Shown: positions 63,543-64,000 of the stretch, piece by piece
Position numbering within the stretch: position 1 is the first letter of the stretch
How the letters are laid out: each line of letters opens with the position of its first letter
Origin: HK-STAS-PATE-34 sp031973435
GTDB lineage: Bacteria; Patescibacteriota; Minisyncoccia; Phycocordibacterales; UBA9973
Direction: 5' to 3'
DNA: 64,000 nt
NCBI GenBank assembly: GCA_031973435.1
Contig: DALYDA010000001.1
Location: 1 to 64,000 of the forward strand
Translations under genes and position numbers: made by a program
The notes under the pieces: model-generated
Databases searched by the model: none
Seen by the model: only the letters and a program-made list of their open reading frames with translations
Told to the model about the DNA's origin: nothing

Positions 63543-64000
63543 ATGTCTCATTTTTTCAAAAAACTAAAAACAGTTTGGACAGACACGAGCCTTCGAAAAA
63601 GGGTTTTGTTTGTTATTTTTGCATTCTTCCTATTTAGACTTCTCGCTTCTATTCCAGTTCCAGGTGTAAACACATACGCACTCTCATCATTTCTTGAGAA
63701 CAACCAATTTTTCGGAATACTAAATGTCTTTTCTGGAGGCGGACTTTCTACCTTGTCTATCGTGATGCTTGGAGTTGGTCCATACATCACTGCATCTATC
63801 ATAATGCAACTTCTTACTATCATGGTTCCTAGGCTAAAGGAGATGTACCATGAGGAAGGTGAAGCTGGAAGAAGAAAGTTTGCTCAGTACTCACGTATAC
63901 TTACAGTTCCACTAGCAGTTATACAAGGTCTATCGCTTCTTGTTATCCTTGAGAGACAAGGAGTAATACTTCCTCTTTCTATGTTCGACAGAATAGAGAA
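63543..64000 (+). CDS. secY: Preprotein translocase subunit SecY (partial, C-terminus beyond window)
   Basis: Channel subunit of the Sec translocon; about 152 N-terminal residues are visible. The first helix RVLFVIFAFFLFRLLASIPV is followed by PGVNTYALSSFLEN and the plug region FFGILNVFSGGGLSTLSIVM, then LGVGPYITASIIMQLLTIMV and PRLKEMYHEEGEAGRRKFAQ, all typical of SecY. It is the usual last gene of the spc cluster and is needed to export the many signal-peptide proteins seen in this window. Confidence 0.94.
   Translation, partial: MSHFFKKLKTVWTDTSLRKRVLFVIFAFFLFRLLASIPVPGVNTYALSSFLENNQFFGILNVFSGGGLSTLSIVMLGVGPYITASIIMQLLTIMVPRLKEMYHEEGEAGRRKFAQYSRILTVPLAVIQGLSLLVILERQGVILPLSMFDRIE

Overview
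The window reads as a chromosomal segment of a Patescibacteria/CPR bacterium, probably Parcubacteria-like. The support is indirect. Genes are compact and AT-rich and are started without visible Shine-Dalgarno sequences. Many promoters place the start codon at the expected transcription start, as in leaderless mRNAs. The spc cluster lacks rpmD (uL30), a known CPR trait. There are many secreted or surface proteins, including ones with repeated GYAWSENIGWINF-like motifs, plus a type IV pilus/competence set. TGA acts as a stop (for example at 2550-2552), so the UGA-glycine code of Gracilibacteria/SR1 does not apply. No rRNA or tRNA gene was recognised.

Layout. 1-1626 (minus): ppa (cut by the window edge) and nusA. 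1.9-8.8 kb: a histidine phosphatase, a Nudix hydrolase, an ATP-grasp-like protein, a large Ig-like surface protein and three tandem secreted paralogues. 8.9-14.1 kb (minus): a secreted protein with a T9SS-type C-terminal domain, a Mur-ligase-like/alpha-beta-hydrolase pair, and lysS. 14.2-22.2 kb: two small membrane proteins, pilB, pilC and three pseudopilin-like genes. 22.3-27.6 kb: tpiA, pgk, a HIT protein, recJ and an RNase HI with a C-terminal hybrid-binding domain. 27.9-38.5 kb: a ComEC split into two genes, YtxG/YtxH-like envelope proteins, an esterase, superoxide dismutase, a sigma factor with a DUF5667-like partner, rpmB, an M50 protease and a second surface protein.

38.5-64 kb holds the str, S10 and spc ribosomal clusters: rpsL-rpsG, fusA, tuf, rpsJ-rplC-rplD-rplW-rplB, rpsS-rplV-rpsC-rplP-rpmC-rpsQ-rplN-rplX-rplE, rpsN-rpsH-rplF-rplR-rpsE-rplO-secY. 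The order is conserved but interrupted at four junctions by accessory genes carrying their own promoters and terminators: rpsG/fusA, fusA/tuf, rplB/rpsS and rplE/rpsN.

The most interesting locus is 52487-55116, between rplB and rpsS. A gene for a 433-435 residue protein with a Nop/IS110-C-terminal-like domain and no recognisable nuclease is flanked on both sides by arrays. In these arrays two short repeats alternate (R1 = TGTGAAAAACAA, R2 = TGTTTTTAGACAA), separated by spacers of exactly 9 nt, with a period of about 43 nt. I count 27 R1 repeats and 54 spacers. This fits the recently described TIGR-Tas RNA-guided systems (tandem interspaced guide RNA arrays with Nop-domain Tas proteins), here in a nuclease-less, TasA-like form. 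Three plus-strand intrinsic terminators, one of them built into an array repeat, indicate transcription on the plus strand.
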